Part shown: piece after piece, positions 45,858 through 56,242 of the stretch
How positions within the stretch are numbered: position 1 is the stretch's first letter
Layout of the letters: each line of letters starts with the position of its first letter
NCBI RefSeq assembly: GCF_037120705.1
Contig: NZ_JAWLJU010000002.1
Span: 620,001 to 684,000 of the forward strand
Direction: 5' to 3'
Length of the DNA stretch: 64,000 nucleotides
Origin: Pseudoalteromonas sp. UG3-2
Lineage (GTDB): Bacteria; Pseudomonadota; Gammaproteobacteria; Enterobacterales; Alteromonadaceae
The notes under the pieces: generated by a model
Databases searched by the model: none
What the model saw: only the letters and a program-made list of their open reading frames with translations
Told to the model about the DNA's origin: nothing
Translations under genes and position numbers: made by a program

Positions 45858-46939
45858 TAACTGTGCTCCTTAGCAAACTTATCCATGAACTCAACTAAGG
45901 CTTTGACCCCGGCAATTGGCATGGCGTTGTAAATGCTAGCACGCATACCACCAACAAAACGGTGCCCTTCAAGGGCAATCAGGCCGTTTTTCTCTGCGGC
46001 CGCTAAAAACGTTTGATTTAAGCTCTCGTCTTTGAGCCAAAACGGTACGTTCATCAACGAGCGACAATGTTTAGCCACCTTATTGCTATAAAAATCGGAA
46101 CTATCGATGTAGTTATACAACACAGCAGCTTTTTCTTTATTATGTGCTTCCATGGCTTTAACACCACCGATACTTTCTAAATGCTTAAACACCTCGTAGG
46201 CTAAATACCAGGCAAACGTCGGTGGCGTGTTATACATACTTTGTTGCTGTGCTTCGATGGCGTAATCCAGTATTGCTGGACGCGGCAGGCCCTTTCGCTC
46301 TAACAAGGTTTTCCGAACGATGGCAATACTTAATCCCGACGGCCCAATGTTCTTCTGCGCGCCGGCATAAATTAGGTCGAAATCATCAACATTGATCTCT
46401 CGCGATAAGATATTGGATGACATGTCGGCCACAATCGGTGCAGAGGGGTGCTTTGGCACCTCAAATATTTCAATGCCATCGATGGTTTCATTGGGACAAT
46501 AATGAATGTAAGAAGCTTGCTCAGGCAATTGCCATTGTGAGACCGGCAAAATATCAAAGGTATTATCCTCGTCGCGACGAATATTGAGCGCTTGCGTTTG
46601 TGTAAACTTAGCTCCTTCTTTGGTGGCCCCAGTGGACCAGATACCGTTTTCAATATACACCCCTGGAGCATTGTCTTGGTGCAAGTTTAACGGCACAGCC
46701 GAGAAATGACCACGGCCGCCACCGTGCATAAATAACACTTCAAATTCGTCTGATATGTTCATTAAGCGGCGTAAGCTGGCCTCACAGGCTTTTGCCATTT
46801 CCAGGTAAGGCTGGGAGCGGTGGCTGACTTCCATCACCGATACCCCTAGACCTTGCCAATCTAAAAACTCTTTTTGCGCTTTTTTCATTACTTCTACCGG
46901 CAGCATAGCCGGACCTGCGCAAAAGTTATAAACCGTCAT
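45857..46939 (-). CDS. serC: Phosphoserine aminotransferase
   Basis: SerC is a PLP aminotransferase in serine synthesis and also in pyridoxine synthesis. The 360-residue protein begins [16 protein letters not shown], has [14 protein letters not shown], and the PLP lysine in [12 protein letters not shown]. The ATG at 46939 has GAGGA 5 bases upstream; a longer frame to 46993 lacks a site. It leads serC-aroA. Confidence 0.97.
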   Translation of the reverse strand: MTVYNFCAGPAMLPVEVMKKAQKEFLDWQGLGVSVMEVSHRSQPYLEMAKACEASLRRLMNISDEFEVLFMHGGGRGHFSAVPLNLHQDNAPGVYIENGIWSTGATKEGAKFTQTQALNIRRDEDNTFDILPVSQWQLPEQASYIHYCPNETIDGIEIFEVPKHPSAPIVADMSSNILSREINVDDFDLIYAGAQKNIGPSGLSIAIVRKTLLERKGLPRPAILDYAIEAQQQSMYNTPPTFAWYLAYEVFKHLESIGGVKAMEAHNKEKAAVLYNYIDSSDFYSNKVAKHCRSLMNVPFWLKDESLNQTFLAAAEKNGLIALEGHRFVGGMRASIYNAMPIAGVKALVEFMDKFAKEHS

Positions 46940-47102
46940 AATTATCCTCATTCCAAAAATAAACGATACCGTGTCAGCCAGTGTGAATGGCATGGCCCTA
47001 TATCACCGAACATTCGTTAGCGAACCAATTTCAATAGCAAAAAATATATCAGCCTTAAGGCCTGAGTCATAGTAGCAAATCCATGAAAAATGCTGCAGAT
47101 AT

Positions 47103-47128
47103 AAAAAAAGCGACCGAAGTCGCTTTTT
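47103..47128 (-). terminator. Terminator of gyrA
   Basis: The stem AAAAAGCGAC / GTCGCTTTTT with loop CGAA is followed by a T-run on the minus strand, 16 bases beyond the gyrA stop. Confidence 0.9.
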
Positions 47129-47143
47129 AGCTATTTTTCTGAG

Positions 47144-49816
47144 TTACTCCTCAGCGCTAGAGTCTGGTGTTTCGTCCGCTTCAGGGACATTCACCTCTTC
47201 CCCCTCAGGTAAGTCTTCTACTTCGATCTCTTCGATGCGCTGTAGACCGACCACTTTCTCATCTTCCATGGTACGGATAAGAATAACACCTTGGGTATTA
47301 CGTCCTACCGTAGACACTTCGTTGACTCGAGTTCGAACTAAGGTACCACGGTTTGAGATAAGCATGATTTCGTCATTATCATCCACCTGTACCGCACCGA
47401 CCACAGAGCCATTACGCTCGGTCACTTTAATTGACACCACACCTTGTGTCGCTCGGCTCTTCGCCGGATACTCTTCTAATGGCGTACGTTTACCATAGCC
47501 ATTTTCCGTTACGGTCAGGATCGCGCCATCCCCTTGCGGTACTATTAACGATACTACTTTGACGTCGTCTGGCATCTTGATACCACGTACACCTGTCGCA
47601 GTACGGCCCATTGGACGCAGTGCTAACAGCTCTTCGCCGGTCTCTGGGTCGCGTTTCACCTCGCCGGTTTCAGCGTCACGTTGCTTCTCATTGAAGCGCA
47701 CTACTTTACCGTGTTCAGTAAATAGCATGATGTCGTCTTCACCTGTGGTGATACGAGCACCAATTAGGCTATCGCCTTCATTGAGGTTAATTGCGATGAT
47801 GCCACTGGCACGTTGTCGGCTGTAGGCCGTAAGTGGCGTCTTCTTGACAATACCACTGGCTGTCGCCATAACAATAAACTTGTCTTCTTCGTATTCACGC
47901 ACCGGTAAAATCGTGGTGATACGTTCATCGGCTTCCAGTGGTAGTAAGTTAACGATTGGCTTGCCACGAGCAGCGCGTGATGCCAAGGGTAGCTGATACA
48001 CTTTCAACCAATACAACCGCCCTGCGGTAGAGAAACACAGGATGGTGTCGTGAGTGTTAGCCACAAGCAGTCGTTCGATAAAATCTTCGTCTTTCATCTT
48101 CGTCGCTGAACGGCCTTTACCACCACGGCGCTGCGCTTCATAGTCGCTAAGAGGCTGATACTTAACATAGCCCTCGTGAGACAATGTCACCACCACGTCT
48201 TCTTCGTTGATTAGGTCTTCAAGGCTAATATCGTGGGCCGCGGCGGTGATTTCTGTGCGGCGCTCATCGCCATACACTTCTTTAACCAAGGCCAGCTCAT
48301 CACGGATCACTTCCATCAAACGCTCTGGTGAAGAGAGAATGTAAAGTAGCTCGGCAATCAGCTCTAGTAGTTCTTTATATTCGCCAAGGATTTTCTCGTG
48401 CTCAAGACCAGTCAGCTTGTGTAGTCTTAAGTCGAGAATGGCTTGGGCTTGTTGCTCAGATAAATAGTACTGACCGTCACGAATACCCAATTCAGCTGCT
48501 AACCAATCAGGGCGCGCGATGTTTTCTTCACCAGCGGCTCTGTCTAGCATCGACTTAACGTTACCTAGCTCCCAAGAGCGTGCAGTTAAGGCTGCTTTTG
48601 CCTCTGCTGGAGTGGGTGATTTTCGAATAAGTTCGATAATCGGGTCGATGTTCGCCAGCGCAATGGCTAGACCTTCCAGGGTGTGTGCTCTATCACGGGC
48701 TTTGCGGAGATCAAATACCGTACGGCGGGTTACCACTTCACGGCGGTGAACAATAAACGCTTCGAGCATTTCTTTTAGGTTAAAGCATTTTGGCTGATTG
48801 TTATCCAACGCCACCATGTTTATACCAAACACCGTTTGCAACTGAGTTTGGGCATACAGGTTATTAAGGATCACTTCACCGACTTCGCCGCGCTTCACTT
48901 CAATGACAATACGCATACCGTCTTTGTCAGACTCATCACGCAGAGCACTGATCCCTTCAATCTTTTTATCTTTAACCAGCTCGGCGATTTTTTCGATTAA
49001 GCGCGCTTTGTTAACTTGATAAGGGATCTCATTGACCACAATGGTCTCACGGCCGGTTTTGTCGTCTACTTCGATTTCCGCTTTGGCACGGATATACACT
49101 TTACCACGACCGGTTTTGTAAGCCTGTTCAATGCCTTTTTTACCACTGATGATGGCAGCGGTTGGGAAGTCCGGACCCGGAATGTAATCAATCAGCTCTT
49201 CAATGGTGATGTCAGGGTTTTGGATCACGGCTAAACAACCATTAACCACCTCGGTTAAGTTATGAGGTGGGATATTGGTGGCCATACCCACTGCGATACC
49301 TGAAGAGCCGTTAACCAACAGGTTGGGAATTTTGGTTGGCAAGACATCTGGAATTTGTTCTGTGCCATCATAGTTTGGCACATAGTCAACGGTTTCTTTC
49401 TCAAGGTCGGCTAACAGCTCGTGCGCTACTTTCGCCATACGGACTTCGGTATAACGCATTGCCGCTGCTGAGTCGCCATCTACGGAACCAAAGTTACCTT
49501 GGCCATCGACAAGCATATAACGGAGTGAGAAAGGCTGCGCCATACGTACGATAGTGTCGTATACCGCGCTATCACCGTGTGGGTGATATTTACCGATAAC
49601 GTCACCTACCACACGGGCAGACTTTTTATACGGTTTATTCCAGTCATTCTTAAGTTCATTCATGGCGAATAACACCCGACGGTGAACCGGTTTTAAACCG
49701 TCCCTCACATCTGGTAATGCACGCCCTACGATCACACTCATGGCGTAATCAAGGTATGAATTTTTTAGTTCATCTTCGATATTGACTGGCAGGATTTCAT
49801 TGGCGAGATCAGACAT
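47144..49816 (-). CDS. gyrA: DNA gyrase subunit A
   Basis: GyrA is the breakage-reunion subunit of gyrase, which introduces negative supercoils. The 890-residue protein uses the ATG at 49816, so that residues align with E. coli: S83 and D87 in [10 protein letters not shown] and catalytic Y122 in AMRYTE. The quinolone-resistance region is thus the sensitive type at both key positions. The GyrA-box QRRGGKG is present in [10 protein letters not shown], and the tail is acidic. It is divergent from ubiG. Confidence 0.98.
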   Translation of the reverse strand: MSDLANEILPVNIEDELKNSYLDYAMSVIVGRALPDVRDGLKPVHRRVLFAMNELKNDWNKPYKKSARVVGDVIGKYHPHGDSAVYDTIVRMAQPFSLRYMLVDGQGNFGSVDGDSAAAMRYTEVRMAKVAHELLADLEKETVDYVPNYDGTEQIPDVLPTKIPNLLVNGSSGIAVGMATNIPPHNLTEVVNGCLAVIQNPDITIEELIDYIPGPDFPTAAIISGKKGIEQAYKTGRGKVYIRAKAEIEVDDKTGRETIVVNEIPYQVNKARLIEKIAELVKDKKIEGISALRDESDKDGMRIVIEVKRGEVGEVILNNLYAQTQLQTVFGINMVALDNNQPKCFNLKEMLEAFIVHRREVVTRRTVFDLRKARDRAHTLEGLAIALANIDPIIELIRKSPTPAEAKAALTARSWELGNVKSMLDRAAGEENIARPDWLAAELGIRDGQYYLSEQQAQAILDLRLHKLTGLEHEKILGEYKELLELIAELLYILSSPERLMEVIRDELALVKEVYGDERRTEITAAAHDISLEDLINEEDVVVTLSHEGYVKYQPLSDYEAQRRGGKGRSATKMKDEDFIERLLVANTHDTILCFSTAGRLYWLKVYQLPLASRAARGKPIVNLLPLEADERITTILPVREYEEDKFIVMATASGIVKKTPLTAYSRQRASGIIAINLNEGDSLIGARITTGEDDIMLFTEHGKVVRFNEKQRDAETGEVKRDPETGEELLALRPMGRTATGVRGIKMPDDVKVVSLIVPQGDGAILTVTENGYGKRTPLEEYPAKSRATQGVVSIKVTERNGSVVGAVQVDDNDEIMLISNRGTLVRTRVNEVSTVGRNTQGVILIRTMEDEKVVGLQRIEEIEVEDLPEGEEVNVPEADETPDSSAEE

Positions 49817-50079
49817 TTGACTCCACTTTCCTTCAGTGTCCACCCCATTTGTGTCACACTACAGCTGGTGAAAAGCTGCATTCTGAACGTCAAATTGCTG
49901 TTTTATAAAAAGCGCCAAAAACACGCTTTAAAAAGTAGCTGAATTGCCTCAGAGTACCGTCAGGGGCTTTGTTTATTATTAAATTCAACAAGCATGCTAT
50001 CACACTTTTTGCTGTTTTACAGGTGCTATTTTTATCTAATCCCCTTTATAATGCGCTCAATTAAACGAGGAAGTTTTTT

Positions 50080-50790
50080 ATGACCGAACATCAAAATGTA
50101 GACCCAACTGAAATCGCGAAATTCGAAGACATCGCTGAGCGCTGGTGGGATAAAGACGGTGAGTTTAAACCGCTACACGACATCAACCCTTTACGGTTAG
50201 ACTTTATTAATGACAAAAGCCAGGGCCTGTTCGACAAGACAGTACTGGATGTTGGCTGCGGTGGTGGAATACTAACGGAAAGCATGGCGAAAATGGGTGC
50301 CCATGCCACCGGCATCGACATGGGCCAAGAGCCGCTTAATGTCGCTAAGCTGCACGCCCTAGAAGCCAGCGTTAAGGTAAGCTACCAAAAGGTACCTGTT
50401 GAGCAATACGCTGCAGAAAACCCTGCGGCCTTTGATGTAGTCACCTGCATGGAGATGCTCGAACACGTGCCCGACCCTGAATCAATCATCCGCGCCGTGG
50501 CAGACTTAGTTAAACCCGGTGGTCAGGTGTTTTTCTCAACCCTAAACAAAACCACTAAAGCGTATTTACTGGCCATTGTTGCGGCCGAAAAGGTAATGAA
50601 AATGGTACCAGAAGGCACCCACGAGCACGATAAGTTCATTCGCCCTTCGACCTTAATCAATTGGGCTGAACAGTATGGCCTAAAAGTCCGCGCGGCCACG
50701 GGGATCAATTATAACCCACTGACTAAAACCTTTAATCTTAGTAAAGACGTGTCAGTGAATTACATTCTTCACTTTGAGAAACTCGCATGA
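50080..50790 (+). CDS. ubiG: Ubiquinone O-methyltransferase
   Basis: UbiG performs both O-methylations of ubiquinone synthesis. The 236-residue class I methyltransferase starts ...[18 protein letters not shown], has the SAM loop [13 protein letters not shown] near residue 54, and [10 protein letters not shown]. It stands divergent from gyrA as in E. coli, with a GAGGAAG ribosome site 6 bases before the ATG, and overlaps the next gene by 4 bases. Confidence 0.97.
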   Translation: MTEHQNVDPTEIAKFEDIAERWWDKDGEFKPLHDINPLRLDFINDKSQGLFDKTVLDVGCGGGILTESMAKMGAHATGIDMGQEPLNVAKLHALEASVKVSYQKVPVEQYAAENPAAFDVVTCMEMLEHVPDPESIIRAVADLVKPGGQVFFSTLNKTTKAYLLAIVAAEKVMKMVPEGTHEHDKFIRPSTLINWAEQYGLKVRAATGINYNPLTKTFNLSKDVSVNYILHFEKLA

Positions 50791-51434
50791 TCAAAGCAGT
50801 TCTATTTGATTTAGATGGCACATTGTTAGACACCAGTGACGATCTCGGTGCGGCATTAAACCATGTGTTAAGCTCCAAGCAGCTTCCTAGAGTCAGTAAA
50901 AGCGTCTATAGCAGTGCTATATCCAATGGCGTTGCTGCGCTACTCGAAGTGGGGTTTGGCAGCGAGCTGCCGCGCTTTGATAAACAGCAATTACGCCAAG
51001 CCGTACTGGATCATTACCAAGATAATCTTGCCATTCACTCCCATTGTTTTGCTGGAGTCGCAGAGTTATTGAGCAGTCTTAAAGCGCGCGGTATCGCTGT
51101 TGGCATTATGACCAACAAACCCGAGTTTTTAACATTTCCGTTACTAACACACATAGCAGAGCTCGCGACTATTGAAGCGGTTGTGTGTGGCGATACTCTG
51201 AAAGTGGCTAAACCTCACCCTGAGCCTCTTCTGCTGGTGGCCGAGAAGCTTGGGGTTGCAGCTCATGAATGTATTTACGTCGGAGATGCCGAGCGCGACA
51301 TTATTGCTGCTAAATCTGCAAATATGATCAGTGCCGCGGCTATGTGGGGGTTTATTCCTTCAAAGCAGCAAGCGTTGGCCTGGCAGGCGGATCTTTATCT
51401 TACTAACCCAATGGCGCTACTTTCGCACATATAG
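50787..51434 (+). CDS. HAD-family phosphatase (phosphoglycolate phosphatase-like)
   Basis: A 215-residue HAD hydrolase with catalytic DxDGT (D8, D10), MTNKPEF near residue 110, a conserved lysine in VAKPHPEPL and YVGDAERDI with the metal aspartates. It overlaps ubiG by 4 bases (ATGA). In pseudomonads the gene in this position is mupP, acting on N-acetylmuramate 6-phosphate; in others it is gph. I cannot choose between these from sequence alone. Confidence 0.88.
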   Translation: MIKAVLFDLDGTLLDTSDDLGAALNHVLSSKQLPRVSKSVYSSAISNGVAALLEVGFGSELPRFDKQQLRQAVLDHYQDNLAIHSHCFAGVAELLSSLKARGIAVGIMTNKPEFLTFPLLTHIAELATIEAVVCGDTLKVAKPHPEPLLLVAEKLGVAAHECIYVGDAERDIIAAKSANMISAAAMWGFIPSKQQALAWQADLYLTNPMALLSHI

Positions 51435-51468
51435 TGGTATAGAAATAATAAATACCCATATATTGTGT
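51423..51468. promoter_or_regulatory. NrdR-like box pair, distal
   Basis: Two boxes resembling the NrdR consensus (ACAC-ATATAT-GTGT type) have centres 30 bp apart: CGCACATATAGTGGT (51424-51438) and ACCCATATATTGTGT (51454-51468). The first overlaps the stop codon of the upstream gene. Paired boxes at three helical turns are characteristic of NrdR control of ribonucleotide reductase genes. Confidence 0.65.
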
Positions 51469-51627
51469 TTTTGCTATAATAGATACGAATTTGTGTAGAA
51501 AAAAATCAGTTAAAAATTTTTTTATATTTTGCAGAAAATGACGATCTTAGAGTTGATTTTTCTTTGCTAGTAGATAAGCCGATAGTCATAGGTTAGTAGC
51601 TCCTAACATTATGAAATTATCCCAAAC

Positions 51628-51636
51628 TTATCCACA
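51628..51636 (+). promoter_or_regulatory. DnaA box upstream of nrdA
   Basis: TTATCCACA is a perfect DnaA box; a poorer TTATCCCAA lies at 51617-51625. DnaA binding upstream of nrdAB is known in E. coli, where it couples dNTP supply to replication. Confidence 0.65.
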
Positions 51637-51673
51637 ATCGCACTGAAGTTGTTCTCTTGCAAATTAACGCTAA

Positions 51674-51721
51674 CCCCACTATCTTGTGATCCCTAGCTAC
51701 TAGGGCACCATATATAGTGGT
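51674..51721. promoter_or_regulatory. NrdR-like box pair, proximal
   Basis: CCCCACTATCTTGTGA (51674-51689, 11 of 16 to a full consensus) and CACCATATATAGTGGT (51706-51721, nearly palindromic) have centres 32 bp apart. They end 70 bases before the nrdA ATG, where a promoter is expected. Confidence 0.7.
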
Positions 51722-51791
51722 GGTTTGCTAATCAATTTACATCGTGCGATACCATAATAAGCGCGTTCCTAAGGAATACAGGCACATACAT

Positions 51792-54077
51792 ATGAACCAA
51801 CAGCTATCTGTATGCAAAAGAAACGGTCGCAAAGAACCGTTAGACCTAGAGAAAATCCACCGTGTCATCACATGGGCGGCAGAAGGACTAGATAACGTCT
51901 CTGTGTCTCAGGTCGAATTGAAGTCTCATATCCAGTTCTATGACGGTATTCGTACTGGTGACATTCACGAAACCATTATCAAAGCTGCGGCTGATTTGAT
52001 TTCTAAAGAATCACCTGATTACCAATACTTAGCTGCGCGCCTAGCCATTTTCCACTTACGCAAAAAGGCCTATGGCTGCTTCGAGCCGCCTCACCTTTAC
52101 GATCACGTAGTAAAGCTAGTTGAAGACCAGCGCTACGATCAGCACTTATTGGCTGACTATACACGCGAAGAGTTTGACGAGTTGAACGACTACATTGATC
52201 ATCAGCGCGATATGAATTTCAGCTATGCTGCGGTTAAACAGCTTGAAGGTAAATACCTGGTACAGAACCGTGTCACCGGTGAAATCTATGAGAGTGCACA
52301 GTTTTTGTATGTACTGGTTGCGGCGAGCTTATTTGCAAACTACCCCAAAGAAACGCGTCTTGACTACATTAAGCGTTTTTATGACGCGGTATCGACTTTT
52401 AAAATATCACTGCCAACACCTATTATGGCCGGCGTGCGTACACCAACTAGGCAGTTTAGTTCCTGTGTACTGATTGAGTGTGGCGATAGCTTAGACTCTA
52501 TCAATGCCACCTCGTCTGCCATTGTAAAATACGTTAGCCAGCGCGCTGGTATTGGTATTAATGCCGGCCGCATTCGCGCACTGGGTAGCCCAATTCGCAA
52601 TGGCGAAGCTTACCACACTGGCTGTATTCCTTTTTATAAGCACTTCCAAACGGCGGTTAAGAGCTGTTCTCAAGGCGGTGTGCGTGGCGGCGCAGCAACC
52701 CTATTCTACCCGTTATGGCACCTTGAAGTTGAAAACCTCTTGGTATTGAAAAACAACCGTGGTGTTGAAGAAAACCGGGTACGTCACTTAGATTACGGCG
52801 TGCAATTCAACAAAACCATGTATAGCCGTTTGATTAAAGACGACTACATTACCTTGTTCAGCCCATCGGATGTGCCTGGTCTTTACGACGCTTTCTTTGA
52901 AGACCAAGAAAAGTTTGAACAGCTTTACGTGCAATACGAGCAAGATGAATCAATCCGTAAGAAGCGCATTAAAGCCATCGAGCTGTTCTCTATGTTTGCC
53001 CAAGAGCGCGCCAGCACGGGTCGTATTTACTTACAAAACGTAGACCACTGTAATACTCACAGCCCGTTTGACTCTAAAGTGGCGCCTATCCGCCAGTCGA
53101 ACTTGTGTTTGGAAATTGCGCTCCCGACTAAGCCACTAAGTCATGTTAATGATCCTGAAGGCGAAATTGCGCTGTGTACACTGTCTGCCTTTAACTTAGG
53201 CGCCATCAAGTCGCTAGATGAACTAGAAGAGTTAGCGGAACTTGCAGTACGTGCACTCGATAACTTATTGGATTATCAAGACTACCCGGTTCCAGCTGCG
53301 TACAACGCGACTATGGGCCGTAGAACCCTAGGCATTGGCGTTATCAATTTCGCCTACTACCTTGCTAAGAATGGCGTGAGGTACTCAGACGGCAGCGCCA
53401 ACGGTCTAACTCACAAGACCTTTGAAGCAATTCAATACTACTTGATGAAGGCCTCAAATGAGCTGGCAAAAGAACGCGGTGCGTGTCCTAAGTTCAACGA
53501 AACTACTTATTCGCAAGGCATTATGCCAACCGATACGTACAAGCGTGACTTAGACAAAGCCTGTGATGAGCCTCTGCACCTTGACTGGGATGGCCTCAGA
53601 GAAAGCATTAAAACGCACGGCATGCGTAACTCCACCTTGTCGGCGTTAATGCCTTCTGAAACTTCTTCACAAATTTCCAATGCCACTAATGGCATTGAGC
53701 CGCCACGCGGTCACATTAGTGTGAAGGCCAGTAAAGACGGTATTTTGAAGCAGGTTGTGCCAGAGTACGATCGCCTCAAGGATAACTACGAGCTGCTTTG
53801 GGATATTCCATCTAACGATGGCTACCTAACGCTCGTTGGTATTATGCAAAAGTTCGTGGACCAAACGATCTCAGCAAACACCAATTATGATCCAACTAAG
53901 TTCGAAGGTGGTAAAGTACCTATGAAGCTGTTGCTAAAAGACTTGCTAACAGCGTACAAACTTGGGGTTAAAACCCTTTACTACCATAATACACGCGATG
54001 GTGCGTCTGACGCACAAGATGAGCTCAAACCAGAAGTCGAAGACGATGGTTGTGAAGGCGGCGCTTGTAAAATATAA
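51792..54077 (+). CDS. nrdA: Ribonucleotide reductase class Ia, alpha subunit
   Basis: NrdA reduces ribonucleoside diphosphates to deoxy forms. The 761-residue protein, from the ATG at 51792, has exactly the E. coli length. An N-terminal ATP cone (VCKRNGRKEPLDLEKIHRV) is present for dATP control, then RQFSSCVLIE, NLCLEIALPT, ALMPSETSSQ, and the C-terminal redox pair C754/C759 in GCEGGACKI. It is followed by a terminator-like hairpin before nrdB. Regulation by NrdR and DnaA is indicated by upstream boxes. Confidence 0.98.
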   Translation: MNQQLSVCKRNGRKEPLDLEKIHRVITWAAEGLDNVSVSQVELKSHIQFYDGIRTGDIHETIIKAAADLISKESPDYQYLAARLAIFHLRKKAYGCFEPPHLYDHVVKLVEDQRYDQHLLADYTREEFDELNDYIDHQRDMNFSYAAVKQLEGKYLVQNRVTGEIYESAQFLYVLVAASLFANYPKETRLDYIKRFYDAVSTFKISLPTPIMAGVRTPTRQFSSCVLIECGDSLDSINATSSAIVKYVSQRAGIGINAGRIRALGSPIRNGEAYHTGCIPFYKHFQTAVKSCSQGGVRGGAATLFYPLWHLEVENLLVLKNNRGVEENRVRHLDYGVQFNKTMYSRLIKDDYITLFSPSDVPGLYDAFFEDQEKFEQLYVQYEQDESIRKKRIKAIELFSMFAQERASTGRIYLQNVDHCNTHSPFDSKVAPIRQSNLCLEIALPTKPLSHVNDPEGEIALCTLSAFNLGAIKSLDELEELAELAVRALDNLLDYQDYPVPAAYNATMGRRTLGIGVINFAYYLAKNGVRYSDGSANGLTHKTFEAIQYYLMKASNELAKERGACPKFNETTYSQGIMPTDTYKRDLDKACDEPLHLDWDGLRESIKTHGMRNSTLSALMPSETSSQISNATNGIEPPRGHISVKASKDGILKQVVPEYDRLKDNYELLWDIPSNDGYLTLVGIMQKFVDQTISANTNYDPTKFEGGKVPMKLLLKDLLTAYKLGVKTLYYHNTRDGASDAQDELKPEVEDDGCEGGACKI

Positions 54078-54085
54078 CTTTTGAT

Positions 54086-54110
54086 GCGGGTGTTCCCCAC
54101 CCGCTTTTTT
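54086..54110 (+). terminator. Terminator-like hairpin between nrdA and nrdB
   Basis: A perfect 7-bp GC-rich stem (GCGGGTG / CACCCGC, loop of 5) is directly followed by six T residues, 9 bases after the nrdA stop and 20 bases before the nrdB ATG. It has all marks of a rho-independent terminator, yet lies inside the operon. Confidence 0.8.
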
Positions 54111-54130
54111 AGGCATTGAGTAACACATTT

Positions 54131-55261
54131 ATGGCATATTCGACGTTTAGCAGAAATCATAACAACCAACTACAAGAGCCGATGTTCTTCGGACAAACTG
54201 TTAATGTATCTCGCTATGACCAACAAAAGTATCCTATTTTTGAAAAGTTAATCGAGAAGCAGCTCTCCTTTTTTTGGCGTCCAGAAGAAGTGGATGTCAG
54301 CAAAGACCGACTTGATTTCCAGGCGCTTCCTGAGCACGAAAGACACATTTTCTTGAGTAACCTGAAATACCAAACACTGCTGGACAGCGTACAAGGTCGC
54401 TCTCCCAATGTGGCTTTGCTTCCCATCGTGTCTATTCCAGAGCTCGAGACTTGGATTGAAACTTGGGCTTTCAGTGAGACCATTCACAGTCGCTCATACA
54501 CGCATATTATCCGTAATGTGACACAAAACCCTGAAGTGATCTTTGATGACATTGTCGGTAACGATAAAATCGTCGAACGCGCCGATGCGGTGACCAAGTA
54601 TTACGATGAGTTGATTGAAAAAGTCAGCCTCTACAATCAATATGGCGAGGGCAAGCACGAGGTCAATGGCCAAACAGTCAACGTCAATTTATTTGAGCTG
54701 AAAAAGTTGTTGTACCTATGCATCATGTCGGTAAACATTCTTGAAGCCATTCGTTTTTATGTTAGCTTTGCCTGTTCGTTCGCGTTTGCAGAGCGAGAGT
54801 TGATGGAAGGCAATGCTAAAATCATCAAACTTATCGCGCGTGATGAGGCCCTGCACTTATCAGGCACACAGCATATTCTTAATATTATGCAAGAAGGCAA
54901 AGACGACCCTGAAATGGCGATTGTTGCAGCCCAGTGTCATGATGAAGCAGTGAAAATGTTCGTTGAAGCGGCTGAGCAAGAAAAAGAATGGGCAGAATAT
55001 CTGTTCAAAGACGGCTCAATGATTGGCCTTAATAAAGACATCCTTTGCCAGTATGTTGAATACATTACCAACATTCGTATGGCCGCGGTTGGCTTACCGA
55101 CTCAGTTTGAAACTAAGTCTAACCCGATCCCATGGATCAATGCTTGGCTTGTTTCTGACAACGTGCAAGTTGCCCCACAAGAAGCTGAGATCAGCTCTTA
55201 TCTGGTAGGTCAAATAGACTCAGAGGTGGATGCTTCTGAGTTTGGTGACTTCGACCTGTAA
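54131..55261 (+). CDS. nrdB: Ribonucleotide reductase class Ia, beta subunit
   Basis: NrdB holds the diiron-tyrosyl radical cofactor used by NrdA. The 376-residue protein, from ATG 54131, aligns in length with E. coli: iron ligands D85, E116 and H119 and radical Y123 in [11 protein letters not shown] (numbered with Met), plus RDEALHL further on. A TTG 15 bases upstream is rejected because the MAYSTF start matches the family. It overlaps yfaE by one base. Confidence 0.98.
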   Translation: MAYSTFSRNHNNQLQEPMFFGQTVNVSRYDQQKYPIFEKLIEKQLSFFWRPEEVDVSKDRLDFQALPEHERHIFLSNLKYQTLLDSVQGRSPNVALLPIVSIPELETWIETWAFSETIHSRSYTHIIRNVTQNPEVIFDDIVGNDKIVERADAVTKYYDELIEKVSLYNQYGEGKHEVNGQTVNVNLFELKKLLYLCIMSVNILEAIRFYVSFACSFAFAERELMEGNAKIIKLIARDEALHLSGTQHILNIMQEGKDDPEMAIVAAQCHDEAVKMFVEAAEQEKEWAEYLFKDGSMIGLNKDILCQYVEYITNIRMAAVGLPTQFETKSNPIPWINAWLVSDNVQVAPQEAEISSYLVGQIDSEVDASEFGDFDL

Positions 55262-55533
55262 TGGTTGAAAAGCCCCCTTTATTGATCCACATCGAAACCC
55301 TTCAGGAGCCACTGCAATACGTGGCTTCTGCGTCTTCGATATTAGAAACGCTAGAACGCGCCAAAATCGAAATCCCCTATCAATGCCGTGAAGGGTTTTG
55401 TGGCGCCTGTCGTGCCAAACTTGTCAGCGGCTCTACTGAGTACATCAACGAACCCTTGGCGTTTGTCCGTGATGGCGAAGTACTGCTTTGCTGCAGCAAG
55501 CCCTGCAGTGATATAAAAATTTCTTTACCTTAA
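55261..55533 (+). CDS. yfaE: 2Fe-2S ferredoxin YfaE, NrdB maintenance
   Basis: A 90-residue plant-type ferredoxin with cluster cysteines C42, C47 and C50 in CREGFCGAC and the fourth at C77 or C78. YfaE reduces the NrdB diiron centre so that the tyrosyl radical can be rebuilt. It overlaps the nrdB stop by one base (TAATG), as in E. coli, so it is translationally coupled. Confidence 0.95.
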   Translation: MVEKPPLLIHIETLQEPLQYVASASSILETLERAKIEIPYQCREGFCGACRAKLVSGSTEYINEPLAFVRDGEVLLCCSKPCSDIKISLP

Positions 55534-55544
55534 GCCCATAAGCA

Positions 55545-56069
55545 CTATTGCAGCTTAGTCACTGCCGCGCGAATATAGTGCTTATCATCCGTAACACTAA
55601 TGGTGCCCTCGTCAATAATGACATCCCAGTGCAAACTGCGCTGTAACATGTCACACAGTGCGGTGATAAAATTCTGCGGCATACTGAAGACGCTAAGACC
55701 ATCAATACATTGCAGTTGTACTTGCCTTTCTTGATACCAAGCTTCAGCGTCGACACATAATAACACCAGTTTTTGATAACGCTTATCGAGCTTTGTAAGA
55801 TAGTCTAGCTCTAAAACACCGATATAAAGCGCCACGCTCACCTCGCCTTGCTCATCGCAAAGCCAGACGTCTGGCTGTAGTTTTTCTTCCGATTTACTCC
55901 AACTGGCATGGCGTTCATAAGACAGGGCACAGATCCCCAGTAACTTCAAAGCAAAATGCTCACTGCTCTCCCTATTTAACATGGCCGTGGTAAAGGCTTC
56001 TTCATGATGGCTATGATGAAATAGATCGGCGACTTTGATCCGAGCTTTAAAAACAAACGGCTTATTCAT
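55545..56069 (-). CDS. YaeQ-family protein
   Basis: A 174-residue protein of the YaeQ family (PD-(D/E)XK nuclease-like fold of unknown function). It has FKARIKVADL at the start, FALKLLGICALSYERHASW, DVWLCDEQGEVSVALYIGV where the acidic and strand residues of the fold are expected, and a C-terminal GTISVTDD. I use the ATG at 56069; a GTG at 56078 is possible. It converges with yfaE and is divergent from the TonB receptor. Confidence 0.78.
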   Translation of the reverse strand: MNKPFVFKARIKVADLFHHSHHEEAFTTAMLNRESSEHFALKLLGICALSYERHASWSKSEEKLQPDVWLCDEQGEVSVALYIGVLELDYLTKLDKRYQKLVLLCVDAEAWYQERQVQLQCIDGLSVFSMPQNFITALCDMLQRSLHWDVIIDEGTISVTDDKHYIRAAVTKLQ

Positions 56070-56134
56070 AAATATCACGATGTTTAAGGCGATAATTACA
56101 CTATAGAGGCTATTAGCATTTCAACAACTATAAA

Positions 56135-56185
56135 GTGATAGTATAACGTTATTGATCCTGCAAAAATGTAGTGTTATATTATCAC
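56135..56185. promoter_or_regulatory. Two Zur-like boxes upstream of TonB receptor
   Basis: GTGATAGTATAAC (56135-56147) and GTGTTATATTATCAC (56171-56185) both resemble the gammaproteobacterial Zur pattern (GTTATANTATAAC with GTGATA arms). They lie 58-108 bases before the receptor ATG, and their centres are 37 bp apart. Repression by zinc-loaded Zur is a reasonable inference. Confidence 0.6.
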
Positions 56186-56242
56186 CGTTTTATTGACCCT
56201 TAACTTCGCATTCAAACACAAATTAATTCGTGGTAATCATTT

